Origin: Chryseobacterium angstadtii
Lineage (GTDB): Bacteria > Bacteroidota > Bacteroidia > Flavobacteriales > Weeksellaceae
Length of the DNA: 64,000 nucleotides
Assembly: GCF_001045465.1 (NCBI RefSeq)
Contig: NZ_LFND01000005.1
Coordinates: 338,260-402,259 of the forward strand
Direction: 5' to 3'
Shown: in pieces, positions 42,441 through 51,427 of the stretch
Position numbering within the stretch: the first letter of the stretch is position 1
Layout: each line of letters starts with the position of its first letter
The notes under the pieces: generated by a model
The model's database searches: none
The model's input: only the letters and a program-made list of their open reading frames with translations
What the model was told of the DNA's origin: nothing
Made by a program: the position numbers and the translations under genes

Positions 42441-42546
42441 AATAGGTGTTTTCTTTTCAAAAAATAAAATTAGTATTTTTTTATTTACACTACCAAACAT
42501 TCTTGATATTTAAAATACAAGTAGCTATTTCTTATTTTATTTTAAT

Positions 42547-42599
42547 GCAACTTTGTTGCGTTATTTAAATTTTTATCTCTACTTTTGCAACAGAGTTAC
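42547..42599. promoter_or_regulatory. merC promoter bracketed by two palindromic operators
   Basis: GCAAC-TTT-GTTGC (42547-42559, perfect) overlaps the TTG -33 box at 42556-42558. TACTTTTG at 42580-42587 fits the -7 consensus 21 bp later. A second near-perfect palindrome GCAAC-AGA-GTTAC (42587-42599) begins on the last base of the -7 element and would cover the start of transcription. This is the layout of a repressor-controlled promoter. A Zur-type zinc repressor is the best guess because the genes are MerC plus a COG0523 GTPase, but the motif differs from proteobacterial Zur boxes. Confidence 0.6.
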
Positions 42600-42624
42600 T
42601 ATAAGAAATTTAATCCCTTATTTT

Positions 42625-42963
42625 ATGAAATCGAAAATTCTTGATGCAGTGGGAATCTCTGCGGCAGTTCTGTGTCTTATTCACTGTATTGCTTTTCCTT
42701 TATTAATGATTATTCCGTTCGGTATTTCTCATAATCCCTATATTGATCTGGCTTTTCTGTTGATCGGCCTCGTTGTGGTTTACAGAATTACACGGACTAT
42801 GCCTCATGACTGGCTGAAACTTCTGTTTTGGACTTCTATTCTCCTGATTTCCGTTTCAGTTTTGGCTGATCTCATCTTTGAAGTACATATCCCTTTAATT
42901 TATGCAGGAGCGGCAGGATTAATTACCGGACATATGATCAATTATAAAAACCATAAACATTAA
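42625..42963 (+). CDS. MerC-domain membrane protein
   Basis: This 112-residue protein has four hydrophobic helices. It starts MKSKILDAVGISAAVLCLIH, and the 24 codons before it overlap the promoter and are rejected. Residues CLIHCIAFPLL match the MerC metal-binding Cys-x3-Cys helix. MerC imports Hg(II) in mercury operons. The flavobacterial proteins next to COG0523 GTPases are thought to move zinc or another divalent metal. The gene is 5 bp upstream of the GTPase gene. Confidence 0.85.
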   Translation: MKSKILDAVGISAAVLCLIHCIAFPLLMIIPFGISHNPYIDLAFLLIGLVVVYRITRTMPHDWLKLLFWTSILLISVSVLADLIFEVHIPLIYAGAAGLITGHMINYKNHKH

Positions 42964-42968
42964 TCAGG

Positions 42969-44174
42969 ATGACGAATAAAAAACTGCCAGTAACCGTGCT
43001 CAGCGGATTTCTAGGAGCCGGAAAAACTACTTTACTGAATCATATTCTGCATAATAAGCAGGGCCTTAAAGCGGCTGTAATTGTGAACGATATGAGTGAA
43101 ATCAATATCGATGCGCGTTTGGTTCAGAACCAGCAGACGCTTTCCAGAACAGAGGAAAAGCTCGTGGAAATGAGCAACGGATGTATCTGCTGTACGCTGA
43201 GAGAAGATCTGATGATAGAAGTGGAGCGACTGGCCAAAGAAAACCGTTTCGACTATCTTTTCATTGAAAGCACGGGAATCAGCGAACCTATTCCTGTTGC
43301 ACAGACATTCACTTATATTGATGAAGAAAGCGGTATTGATCTGTCCCGTTTCAGTTTTGTAGATACGATGGTAACGGTGGTAGACTGTTTCAATTTTATG
43401 AAAGATTTCGGATCGGGGGAATTGCTTGTGGACCGCGATCTTACGGATATGGAAGGTGATTACAGAACGATTGTGAATCTTCTTACCGATCAGATTGAAT
43501 TTGCCAATGTTATTATTTTAAACAAAACAGACCTTGTAAATTCTGATATTTTGGGATTTTTAAAGGCTGCCATTCAAAAACTTAATCCTGAGGCTAAAAT
43601 CATTAGCTCAGAGTTCAGCCAGATTGATTTTACAGAAATTGTGAATACCCGGCTTTTTGATTTTGATAAAGCGCAGGCATCTGCAGGCTGGCAGAAAGAA
43701 CTGGCATCCGGTCATCATACACCTGAAACTGAAGAATACGGAATAGGTTCTATGGTTTTCCGGAATAAAAAACCTTTTCATCCTATGCGTTTGTGGAAAT
43801 ACCTTAATGAGCGATATCCCGAGGGAGCTATGAGAGCTAAAGGTCTTTTCTGGCTGGCTTCAAGACCGGATGATGCTCTGAACTTTTCTCAGGCAGGAGG
43901 ATCTTTCAGACTAGAGAAAGCAGGAGTGTGGTGGAGCAGTATGCCTATGAGCCACCGGGTACAGTATGCCTCATTTGCAGAAAATCAGGAATTTATTGAA
44001 AGCCGTTGGGACGCCATTTGGGGAGACCGGATTAATGAGTTGGTTTTCATAGGCCAGCATCTTGATCAGGAGCAGATAGAAAAAGATCTTCAGGATTGTT
44101 TGATCAATACTCTTGAAAAAGAAGCTTTTGATCAGGGGAAAAGTTTTGAAGATCCATTTCCTCAACATATTTAA
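42969..44174 (+). CDS. COG0523/CobW-family GTPase, probable metallochaperone
   Basis: This 401-residue G3E GTPase has the P-loop GFLGAGKTT (residues 13-21), the metal-binding motif C72-I-C74-C75 in NGCICCTLRED, a FIESTGISEP switch and NKTD near residue 185. A CobW C-terminal domain follows (KPFHPMRLWKYLNERYPEGA). CxCC proteins of this type (ZigA, YeiR, ZNG1) deliver zinc to client enzymes when zinc is scarce. The palindromic promoter and the MerC neighbour fit a zinc role. Confidence 0.9.
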   Translation: MTNKKLPVTVLSGFLGAGKTTLLNHILHNKQGLKAAVIVNDMSEINIDARLVQNQQTLSRTEEKLVEMSNGCICCTLREDLMIEVERLAKENRFDYLFIESTGISEPIPVAQTFTYIDEESGIDLSRFSFVDTMVTVVDCFNFMKDFGSGELLVDRDLTDMEGDYRTIVNLLTDQIEFANVIILNKTDLVNSDILGFLKAAIQKLNPEAKIISSEFSQIDFTEIVNTRLFDFDKAQASAGWQKELASGHHTPETEEYGIGSMVFRNKKPFHPMRLWKYLNERYPEGAMRAKGLFWLASRPDDALNFSQAGGSFRLEKAGVWWSSMPMSHRVQYASFAENQEFIESRWDAIWGDRINELVFIGQHLDQEQIEKDLQDCLINTLEKEAFDQGKSFEDPFPQHI

Positions 44175-44216
44175 TCTGAGATTCGGGTTAAGACATTTCA
44201 GTTTTTATCATGATAT

Positions 44217-44340
44217 AAGGAAGTCAGAAGCTCGAAGAGGGAAGTTATTGAAGTCCAAAGATAGAAATACAGGGGTGTTTTTATTCATATTTTTAAAACT
44301 ACTTCAATAGTAACTTCCATCCTCCATCTTCCCATCTTTT
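44217..44340. repeat. Imperfect long-hairpin intergenic element
   Basis: GAAGTTATTGAAGT (about 44241-44254) and ACTTCAATAGTAACTTC (44300-44316) are complementary apart from a 3-base insertion. Flanking GAAGAGGGAAG and CTTCCATCCTCC-like purine and pyrimidine blocks extend the pairing. The element fills most of the 284-bp gap before the alkaline phosphatase gene. It lacks transposase and has no recognised family. Confidence 0.6.
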
Positions 44341-44458
44341 AATCTTAATTTCTTATCCTGAACTCAATACATTTAGATGAAAATTCATAATTAATTAACG
44401 CAACATAATTTCATTAATTGACAATGCAGTTTAACTTGCATCTTGAAATTTTATTATC

Positions 44459-45856
44459 ATGGACAGACGTAAATTTTTAAAAGGATCGGCATTGCTTACC
44501 GGGCTGTTTACTTTAAATCCTGCTGATTTATTGGCTAACGGTTTAAAGGAAGTCTCAAATCCTAAGAAAAAAGCAAAGAATATTATCTTTATGATCAGCG
44601 ACGGAATGAGCTCCGGAACTTTGGCGATGGCCAATCTGTACTCTCAGAATATTCTGAGCAAAAACGGAAACTGGATGAATCTGTATCATGAAAATAAAGT
44701 TTCAAGGGCTTTGATGGATACGGCTTCAGCAAGTTCTGTGGTTACGGATTCTGCCGCGGCAAGCTCTTCTTTCGGTGGTGGATTCCGTGTGAAAAATGGT
44801 GTTCTTAATATCGGGGCCAATGGTGAAAAATATGTTCCAATATGGCAAAAATTTAAAAAAGCAGGCAAAAAAGCGGGTTGTGTAACTACGGTGACTATAA
44901 CCCATGCCACGCCTGCAGGCTTTTGTGTGAATTCAGACAGCAGAAATGCAGAAAATGAAATTGCTGAAATGTATGCCGAAATAGGCTTTGACGTGATGAT
45001 GGGAGGTGGTGATGAGTTTTTCAATCCTTCAAAAAGAGAAGATAAAAAAGATGTCTACGGGCTGTACCGTCAGAAAGGCTACCAGATTTTCACAAACAAA
45101 GGGGATCTGAAAAAGGCAGAAAAAGGAAAAAAGATTCTGGGAGTATTCAATTCCGGAGCTTTGCCTTATTCTATCGACAGAACTCATATTCCTGAGTTGC
45201 AAAATACCCCTTCACTGGCTGAAATGGCCCAAACAGCTATTGATCAGATGAAAGACCATCCGGAAGGTTTCGTCTTACAGGTGGAAGGTGGAAAAGTGGA
45301 TTGGGCGGCCCATGCGAATGATATTGCTGCTTTGATTCATGATCAGCTTGCTTTTGATGAAGCGGTTAAAACGGTGATGGATTTTGCCGAAAAAGATCAG
45401 AACACCCTTGTGATTATTACCACAGATCACGGCAATGCCAATCCGGGAACCATTTATGGACCTGATGCTACCAAAAATTTTAACAGCATTTCAAATTATA
45501 AGTATACCAACGAATACATCCTGAATGCCATACATCCGGATTTTAATCTTCAGAAGATGAAAGACTGGATCTATGAGACCAGTAAAATAAGTCTGGCTGA
45601 TGAAGAAGCCAAATATCTGCTGAGCTTTTATTCCGGACTGGAAAAACAGGAAGCAGGGCTTTACAATTATAAAAAGCTGCCTTTTAAAGCGTATTCGGAG
45701 ATTCAGAAAAAGCATAATTCTGTAGGCTGGATCAGTATGGATCATTCCGGAGATTATGTTGAAACGGCAGTATATGGGCCAGGGAAAGAGCTTCTTCCTG
45801 CTTTCATTAAAAACACAGATCTGCATTATCTGATGCTGAAAGCGGCACACATTTGA
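44459..45856 (+). CDS. Alkaline phosphatase (PhoA-type, Tat-like signal)
   Basis: This 465-residue protein has a twin-arginine-like leader (DRRKFLKGSALLTG) and the alkaline phosphatase core: MISDGMSSGT for the first metal site, Ser98 as the phosphorylated nucleophile in VVTDSAAASS, GFVLQVEGGKVDWAAHAND near residue 273 and ITTDHGNANPG near 320, then WISMDHSGD near 427. It hydrolyses phosphomonoesters and needs two Zn and one Mg. It follows the zinc-type metallochaperone genes by 284 bp and could be a client, which is inference. No Pho box was recognised. Confidence 0.92.
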   Translation: MDRRKFLKGSALLTGLFTLNPADLLANGLKEVSNPKKKAKNIIFMISDGMSSGTLAMANLYSQNILSKNGNWMNLYHENKVSRALMDTASASSVVTDSAAASSSFGGGFRVKNGVLNIGANGEKYVPIWQKFKKAGKKAGCVTTVTITHATPAGFCVNSDSRNAENEIAEMYAEIGFDVMMGGGDEFFNPSKREDKKDVYGLYRQKGYQIFTNKGDLKKAEKGKKILGVFNSGALPYSIDRTHIPELQNTPSLAEMAQTAIDQMKDHPEGFVLQVEGGKVDWAAHANDIAALIHDQLAFDEAVKTVMDFAEKDQNTLVIITTDHGNANPGTIYGPDATKNFNSISNYKYTNEYILNAIHPDFNLQKMKDWIYETSKISLADEEAKYLLSFYSGLEKQEAGLYNYKKLPFKAYSEIQKKHNSVGWISMDHSGDYVETAVYGPGKELLPAFIKNTDLHYLMLKAAHI

Positions 45857-45880
45857 ACAGATCAAAAAAGGGTAGTATTT

Positions 45881-46483
45881 CTAAGATCGTGGCTTGCTTA
45901 CGTATTTATTGCCCTTGACAAAAAAACGCCACGGCAGAAGTACATCTTCCTGAGCATAAGCAACCCCAATACGGGGTCCTGCTGCAATTTCATCAGGAGA
46001 ATATCTGATTCCGTGATCTTCAATCCATATTTCATCTTCGGTAAGATCTTTTTTATTGAAAGAACGGTCTATTCCCAAAGCTTTTGCTGCTGAACCCGGC
46101 CCGGAGGATATCACCGCTTTATCAGCCGGCATTTTCCGTCTGAGTTCCATAGTTTCGAGACCTGTCAATGGCTGTACCGCTCTTACCAGAACAGCATGGG
46201 GCTCATTTTCAACGGAAGTGACAACATTGAAAAGATGATGAATTCCGTAGCACAAATACACATAGGAAATGCCTCCCTGACTGTATAAGGTTTCTGTACG
46301 CTCTGTACGGCGGCCTCCATAGGCATGGGAAGCTTTGTCGGTCACGCCAAAATAAGCTTCGGTTTCTACAATGATCCCTGATGTAATATGTCCGTCTATT
46401 TCCGTGAAAAGGACTTTTCCCAAAAGGTCCCTGGCCAGAAAAATAACGTCCTGATTCAGATAATAGGAAAGAGGTAGTTTCAA
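45881..46483 (-). CDS. 3-methyladenine DNA glycosylase (AAG/MPG family)
   Basis: This 200-residue protein has AAG-family features: ARDLLGKVLF near residue 18, GIIVETEAY near 37, SHAYGGRRTERTE near 54, YLCYGIHHLFNVVTS near 75 and SGPGSAAKALGID near 128. It excises alkylated purines in base-excision repair. It is complete and of normal length. It is convergent with the alkaline phosphatase gene, with 24 bp between the stops. Confidence 0.92.
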   Translation of the reverse strand: MKLPLSYYLNQDVIFLARDLLGKVLFTEIDGHITSGIIVETEAYFGVTDKASHAYGGRRTERTETLYSQGGISYVYLCYGIHHLFNVVTSVENEPHAVLVRAVQPLTGLETMELRRKMPADKAVISSGPGSAAKALGIDRSFNKKDLTEDEIWIEDHGIRYSPDEIAAGPRIGVAYAQEDVLLPWRFFVKGNKYVSKPRS

Positions 46484-46767
46484 ATCTTTTTATTTACCCA
46501 AAAATAAGCATAAGGTAACGATTATCAAAGTGTATCAGAGAGGAACAAAATAATTCTGGCTGATTGAAAAAAGAACAAACTGGTATGGTATGCATTATAT
46601 AATTGTTTCTAAATTTGTGTTGATACCCAATAGTATTCATTATGAAAAAATGTAATACAAAGGAGGCGTGTATTGCTCATATTCCTTTGTTTTCAGTCAT
46701 AAAATTTTAATTAAAAATGATTAATTTCATCTTGAATAATGGGTAGATTCAACCATAAAAACTTTAT

Positions 46768-47118
46768 ATGATAAACAGTGAACATTTTTCATACGATCTG
46801 GAATCTGATACGGAGCCTTTTGGGTATGAGATAGCCAGTCTTGTTGCCGATAAATTAAAAACCGGTCAGATTTTGGGATATGGCCACCGCGACTACTGCG
46901 GCATGGGAATGAAGGCAGATGAAAACCAACGGTTTTTGTACGGAGAAATTTACGACGGCATTGATTTTTCAAACCCGCGGATCTTTGAAACAAAAGATGT
47001 ATTTGTAGAATGGCTGGCTGCCCAATCTACCGCTTCACTGGCCCGTTTGGATGATGAAGAATTTTTTCAGGGAAATCAGATTATTTCAAGGAAACGCCTG
47101 CTGGATTTTATAAAGTAA
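46768..47118 (+). CDS. Small acidic protein of unknown function
   Basis: This 116-residue soluble protein has no signal peptide. Recognisable but unnamed features are GYGHRDYCGMGM and a C-terminal QIISRKRLLDFIK helix. It lies 45 bp upstream of the glycosidase gene but there is no sign of functional linkage. The 284-bp region before it (46484-46767) holds nothing I could identify. Confidence 0.6.
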   Translation: MINSEHFSYDLESDTEPFGYEIASLVADKLKTGQILGYGHRDYCGMGMKADENQRFLYGEIYDGIDFSNPRIFETKDVFVEWLAAQSTASLARLDDEEFFQGNQIISRKRLLDFIK

Positions 47119-47163
47119 CACCTCAGTTGTCTAGATACAACCACTAAACAGACTATACATTTT

Positions 47164-48732
47164 ATGAAAACATTTACCTATTTTTTTAAAACAGGCAACA
47201 GGGCCGTGGTTCTGTTAATCTGCTTTTTGATGACGCTCACCTCTGTTATCCATGCTCAGACGAATGAGAATGCGACGATAACTTCATTGTTTCAAAATTC
47301 CTATAAAGTATATAAAGACATCCGAAAGCCCAATGGTATTTATCTCGATGCTTTGGCACTCAATGGAGCAGGGGACAAGCCTGCAGCTATTGTAGCGAAC
47401 GGGATAGGCCTGATTTCAATCTGTATTGCAGATGGCATGCGTCAAAAAACTGGTGATGCCACCAATTGGGAGAGTAATAGCAATGCTAAAACTATGGTGA
47501 ATGCAACGCTTCAGACATTCATTGATTTTAAAAATGCAGGAAAAACAAATTCTGCGGGACTATTTCACCGGTATTTTGACTATAATACAGGAGATCTGGC
47601 ACAGGGCGGATGGTCCGGAGAATACAGCACGGTAGATAATGCCATATTCAGTATGGGAGTTATTTTCTGTAAAAATTATTTCGCTTCCGATCCTGCCATT
47701 GTTGCCAAAGCAGATCTCCTTTTAAACTCGATGGATTATACCAAAGCGATAGGAACCAACCAGATCTACATGGTTCTGGATCAAAACGGAAACGGGAATA
47801 GCCCGACACTTCCGTACAATGAATACATGCTGGTTTCCTGGCTTGCCAAGAATGCACCTTCTTCCAGTGCCAATTATGCAGGATCTCAGACCTTCTGGAA
47901 CACTTATTTTGCCAATCCTGCAACAGCGCCTGTTGTTAAGATGAACTATTGGGGCTATGAAACTTTATCTGACGGGCAGCATTGGTTATCCAGCTTTATT
48001 CCCCAGTTCTGTTATTATTTGTGTAATTACTATAAGAATAATACGGCCTACATGAATTATTTTACCAATACCAAAGAGAGTGACAAACTGTACTGTCAGA
48101 ATATTGGGTTCAGTGCTTCTGAATGGGGACTTGGTGCGGGAGAAATTCCCGGCGGAGGATATTCTGCGGATGCGGTGGAGAATAATCCCAATCAAATCGT
48201 TTCGCCTCATATTATAGCAGGATTTATACCTGTTTATGCCCAGAGTAAGGCTGATCTGCTGAGTTTATACAACAACGGAACCGGATCTGCCGTTTATGAT
48301 CTGGTTTCGGATCCTTCAAAAAAAGTTCTTTGGAGATACCGTAAGAATAATACTGCTTTAAGGACATCCTACATTCAGGCGATTGATTTTTCGTCCATGC
48401 TTTTCGGTCTGGCATCGCTACCTGAATATCTGGGTGATAATTGGTTTAATACTTTTAATGTTATGCCGGGTTCACCAACGCTAAGCACGGTTGAGACAAA
48501 GACTGGTGACGAAAGCATCCATTATAATTCTTTTGAAAAGGCTATAAAAATAAAAGGGATCCCGGGTGAAAAGCAAATTGAAGTATACACTCTGGAAGGA
48601 AAACTTCTGTATAATGGATCAACATCGAATGATCAGGCTTCAATTGATGCCAGTACGATGAAAAAATCTGTGGTATTGGTTTTGATCAAAACACCTAAAA
48701 CAATCACTAAGAAAAAGATATTGATTTATTAA
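47164..48732 (+). CDS. Secreted glycoside hydrolase, glycoamylase-like (GH144-like), with a T9SS-type tail
   Basis: This 522-residue protein has a signal peptide ending near residue 31 (VIHAQ) and an (alpha/alpha)6-type catalytic region. WSGEYSTVDNAIFSMGV near 148, MNYWGYETLSDGQHWL near 260 and EWGLGAGEIPGGGYS near 318 are characteristic of the glycoamylase-like family that includes endo-beta-1,2-glucanases. The last 70 residues (QIEVYTLEGKLLYNGST, ending TKKKILIY) look like a type IX secretion sorting domain. It probably degrades an extracellular glucan. The family number is a best guess. Confidence 0.75.
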   Translation: MKTFTYFFKTGNRAVVLLICFLMTLTSVIHAQTNENATITSLFQNSYKVYKDIRKPNGIYLDALALNGAGDKPAAIVANGIGLISICIADGMRQKTGDATNWESNSNAKTMVNATLQTFIDFKNAGKTNSAGLFHRYFDYNTGDLAQGGWSGEYSTVDNAIFSMGVIFCKNYFASDPAIVAKADLLLNSMDYTKAIGTNQIYMVLDQNGNGNSPTLPYNEYMLVSWLAKNAPSSSANYAGSQTFWNTYFANPATAPVVKMNYWGYETLSDGQHWLSSFIPQFCYYLCNYYKNNTAYMNYFTNTKESDKLYCQNIGFSASEWGLGAGEIPGGGYSADAVENNPNQIVSPHIIAGFIPVYAQSKADLLSLYNNGTGSAVYDLVSDPSKKVLWRYRKNNTALRTSYIQAIDFSSMLFGLASLPEYLGDNWFNTFNVMPGSPTLSTVETKTGDESIHYNSFEKAIKIKGIPGEKQIEVYTLEGKLLYNGSTSNDQASIDASTMKKSVVLVLIKTPKTITKKKILIY

Positions 48733-48815
48733 GTATCTTCATCTCTGTTTATTGTATGCTGCCGGATGATGATGTTTTGAATTTATAAAATGATATAACC
48801 GTTTAAATTTCCATT

Positions 48816-49208
48816 ATGAAAATAGGTATCAATATACTTTTGGTCATCTCTTTTTTACTTTCCTCTTGTAAGCCTGATACTCCCAAAAAGACAACCGGAA
48901 AAACAGATCCGCTCTGCTGGAAGGATATCCGGGTGGGTGAGCTTCCTCCGGAAGGAGCCTACTATGCTATTGACAGTCTGGTGAAAAAATGGAATTTATG
49001 CTATGAGCGTATAGAAATGGGTTGCGAAATAACGGATAGTATTACCCGATTACAAAAACAGAGTGAACATTCCAACACCATCTACTTCAAAAGTCTCGAA
49101 AAAAAACTGGGAAAGAACTGGAAACAGCAGTTTGACCGGGAACTTCATAAGTTAGACAGCATCAACTGGATCAAGATCAGCAAAGAGATAGACAGCCTGA
49201 ATCAATGA
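48816..49208 (+). CDS. Small lipoprotein of unknown function
   Basis: This 130-residue protein has a lipobox ending at Cys18 (FLLSSC). The mature part has DPLCWKDIRVGELPPEGAYY and a helical C-terminal half rich in Lys and Glu. No family was recognised. It follows the glycosidase by 83 bp on the same strand. Confidence 0.65.
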   Translation: MKIGINILLVISFLLSSCKPDTPKKTTGKTDPLCWKDIRVGELPPEGAYYAIDSLVKKWNLCYERIEMGCEITDSITRLQKQSEHSNTIYFKSLEKKLGKNWKQQFDRELHKLDSINWIKISKEIDSLNQ

Positions 49209-49349
49209 TGTTTTATTTCTTATTTTTCGAGATAGAAAGATTTCAGATCTCTAGGCTAAGGCTTAGATTTAGAAAGGTCAATAGTCAATTTTGCTACGCA
49301 AGTGAAATGTGAAAGTCCTACAACTCCTTGATACGGCTCAAATAACCTA

Positions 49350-49403
49350 TCACTTCCCGAAACTCTCAAACCCTGAAACCCGTATCCCGTACCTCGTAAC
49401 TTT
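49350..49403. repeat. CCCG-rich degenerate repeat
   Basis: Phrases CCCGAAACTCTCAAACCC, GAAACCCGTATCCCG and ACCTCGTAAC match the family seen at 13148-13255, 15066-15119 and 16724-16760. Confidence 0.65.
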
Positions 49404-49460
49404 CACTATCTTAATTTTCATACCCCGAGTACAGATTAGTTAACTTAAATAAATAGAAAA

Positions 49461-49490
49461 AGGAGACCGTAAAAGTCTCCTCTTTTGTTT
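49461..49490. terminator. Bidirectional terminator
   Basis: AGGAGAC / GTCTCCT (7 bp, 7-base loop) is followed by CTTTTGTTT on the plus strand and by TTTTTCTATTTATTT on the minus strand. It could serve the lipoprotein gene on the plus side, 250 bp away, and the small peptide transcript on the minus side. Confidence 0.65.
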
Positions 49491-49574
49491 CAGAAAGCTA
49501 ATCGTGAATTCATTATATATCAGCATTCTGATATCATTCTTTCTATTTTTTAATAAACTGCTTTTTGAATGATT

Positions 49575-49655
49575 TTAATATAAGATACTTTGACCGTTTA
49601 ATACCTTGCTCATGAACAGAATCAGTGCAAGGACGAATAATTTTTTAAATTTCAT
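49575..49655 (-). CDS. Possible 26-residue secreted peptide
   Basis: ATG to TAA encodes MKFKKLFVLALILFMSKVLN followed by GQSILY. It has a basic start, a hydrophobic core and a short polar tail, like a bare signal peptide. The leader (AACAAAAAACACCACAAGCT) is A-rich as in neighbouring genes, and a terminator lies about 90 bp downstream on the same strand. It could be a real small exported peptide or the remains of a larger gene. Confidence 0.35.
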   Translation of the reverse strand: MKFKKLFVLALILFMSKVLNGQSILY

Positions 49656-50475
49656 AGCTTGTGGTGTTTTTTGTTAGAGTTAGATGAAAGTCATATGATT
49701 AAGAATTTCTACTTGTTCCAGCCCCGTCTTTGTTTTAGCCTTTTATTTTCCAAAAATTGAAGTTTCCTTAGCCATAACACCTGGCGTGAGATTGAAATTT
49801 ATACCTGAATTTGAGCTGGATATTTTTTATGCTATGAACCTTCTTTTTCCTGTATCAGTGCAGTAATTATCTTATTTATTAGGGTTTAATGGTAGAAGGT
49901 ATGTGAAATTGAAAGAAAAGAGAAAAAGATGCTATTCTTTTCATTGAAAGCCATAATTGTATTATCAATTTTACAAATGTATAATTGATTTTATAGATTA
50001 TTTACTAAGTATAATCAATTATTGTTAAAATTAATATGATTATAATTTTATTTGTTTGATAATCAAATCAATGATTGTTGAAAATTAACATTTTATTTCA
50101 AAGGGATGTGATTTAGTTAGTGTTAATTATGGATTTTGTTTTATGGAAAAAAAATAATACAACGGTTTAATAATTAGTGAGTTGTGCTTTTTTAGTTAAT
50201 TTTTTACTATTCAAAGCATAATATTGTTAAAGTCATAAATGTTGTGTTAATAGAATTAATACATGTTGTCTTGTAATATTGTGATATTCAGTTAAATAAT
50301 TTTTAATAATTAATGCTTTTGTTAATATTTTATTAATCTAATTAATGAAAATTAATAGCAAAATTTATTGTTAACTCTTCTTCCATAAATAATTTTGAAC
50401 CACAAACTGCCTTTGAATGAATTTTTGCCAGGCTTAAATTCCACAAAAGCATTTTTTGAATAAAGAAAATTATTA

Positions 50476-50898
50476 ATGAAAATAGATCTAAAAGAAATTA
50501 ATATCGGACCTCTTATTAAAATGGAGGTGGAGAATAGTGATATAGATATCAGCCGCATATGCAATTTTATGAAATGCACTGAACAGGAGGCTGTTGATAT
50601 GTATACACAACATGAGCTCTCTACCGATCTTCTTTTAAAATGGAGCAAACTCCTTAAATATGATTTCTTCCGGTTGTACTCACAGCATCTTATTTTTTAT
50701 GCTCCTCAAAAAGATCCCGTCGGGGCTCATATCAAAAAGAAAAGTATGCTCCCGAGTTTCAGGAAGAACCTGTATACCAGTGAAATGATCAGGTTTATTC
50801 TTGAACTCATACGGACGGAAAAGAAAAGTAAAAAAGAAGTGATTGAAGAATATAATATTCCCAAAACCACTTTGCATAAGTGGCTTGACAAATATTAA
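50476..50898 (+). CDS. Transposase-like helix-turn-helix protein
   Basis: This 140-residue protein has an N-terminal HTH-like half (IDISRICNFMKCTEQEAVDM) and a C-terminal HTH of the IS3 OrfA/HTH_28 type (KSKKEVIEEYNIPKTTLHKW). No integrase partner follows, so it is not an intact insertion sequence. It may be a domesticated regulator of the surface-protein gene downstream. Its first 15 codons recur as a remnant at 57474-57548 in front of the second surface-protein gene. Confidence 0.7.
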   Translation: MKIDLKEINIGPLIKMEVENSDIDISRICNFMKCTEQEAVDMYTQHELSTDLLLKWSKLLKYDFFRLYSQHLIFYAPQKDPVGAHIKKKSMLPSFRKNLYTSEMIRFILELIRTEKKSKKEVIEEYNIPKTTLHKWLDKY

Positions 50899-51042
50899 AG
50901 CCCATTGATAAAAAGTCTCTTATCGTATTAAAGAAGAGATGGGTTTTATATGTTTTGTGAACGCAAGGGTAGGGATTTAATTAATTGATATTTAAGTTTT
51001 TATATTCACGATAAACATAAAAATGATAAACAAGTTATAAGT

Positions 51043-51417
51043 ATGAAACTAACCAGACCTGCGTATAAAAAAATATACGAAGACATGCTGAGATTAAAGT
51101 TCCCAGACAAAAGAAAAGATTGCGAAACTATTCTGTCAAAAGATGATCTGACAGAATTTGATATCCTCCAGATTGAAAATATTCTCTTCAGGAAAACAGA
51201 AACGGAAAAGTCTCTTGATGATAAAAGACACAGATCCTATGACAGAGATACCATTTTAAAAATCCTGGCCTATCAGAAAGCTAATAAGTTAAATAACACC
51301 CAGGTAGCTTCCCGCTATGGTTTAAGCAGAAACACGGTAGCCGGTTGGAAAAAGCGATTTCTTCTGATCAGGATTTCCGGCAAAAATGATAATTATTTAA
51401 ATATGTGTTCCCTTTAA
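51043..51417 (+). CDS. Second transposase-like helix-turn-helix protein
   Basis: This 124-residue basic protein has a C-terminal HTH_28-type motif (NTQVASRYGLSRNTVAGWKK). The N-terminal half (YKKIYEDMLRLKFPDKRKDC) is charged and without a known family. It lies 10 bp upstream of the giant TSP3 gene, so it is probably co-transcribed with it. No catalytic transposase follows. It may be a DNA-binding regulator derived from an insertion sequence. Confidence 0.65.
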   Translation: MKLTRPAYKKIYEDMLRLKFPDKRKDCETILSKDDLTEFDILQIENILFRKTETEKSLDDKRHRSYDRDTILKILAYQKANKLNNTQVASRYGLSRNTVAGWKKRFLLIRISGKNDNYLNMCSL

Positions 51418-51427
51418 ATTAAATAAT

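Larger units (their letters stand above)
49209..50475. other. Long AT-rich intergenic region
   Basis: From left to right it holds a degenerate repeat (49277-49308, resembling 33181-33206 reversed), the CCCG-rich repeat phrase (49350-49403), a bidirectional terminator (49461-49490), a possible 26-codon secreted peptide gene on the minus strand (49575-49655), and about 600 bp of very AT-rich sequence (49850-50475). That last part is similar to 56860-57480, the region upstream of the second TSP3 gene. Confidence 0.6.

Noticed and set aside
50476..51417. An intact IS3-type insertion sequence
   Set aside because: Both HTH proteins resemble OrfA, but there is no DDE integrase gene and no terminal inverted repeats or target duplication were seen.
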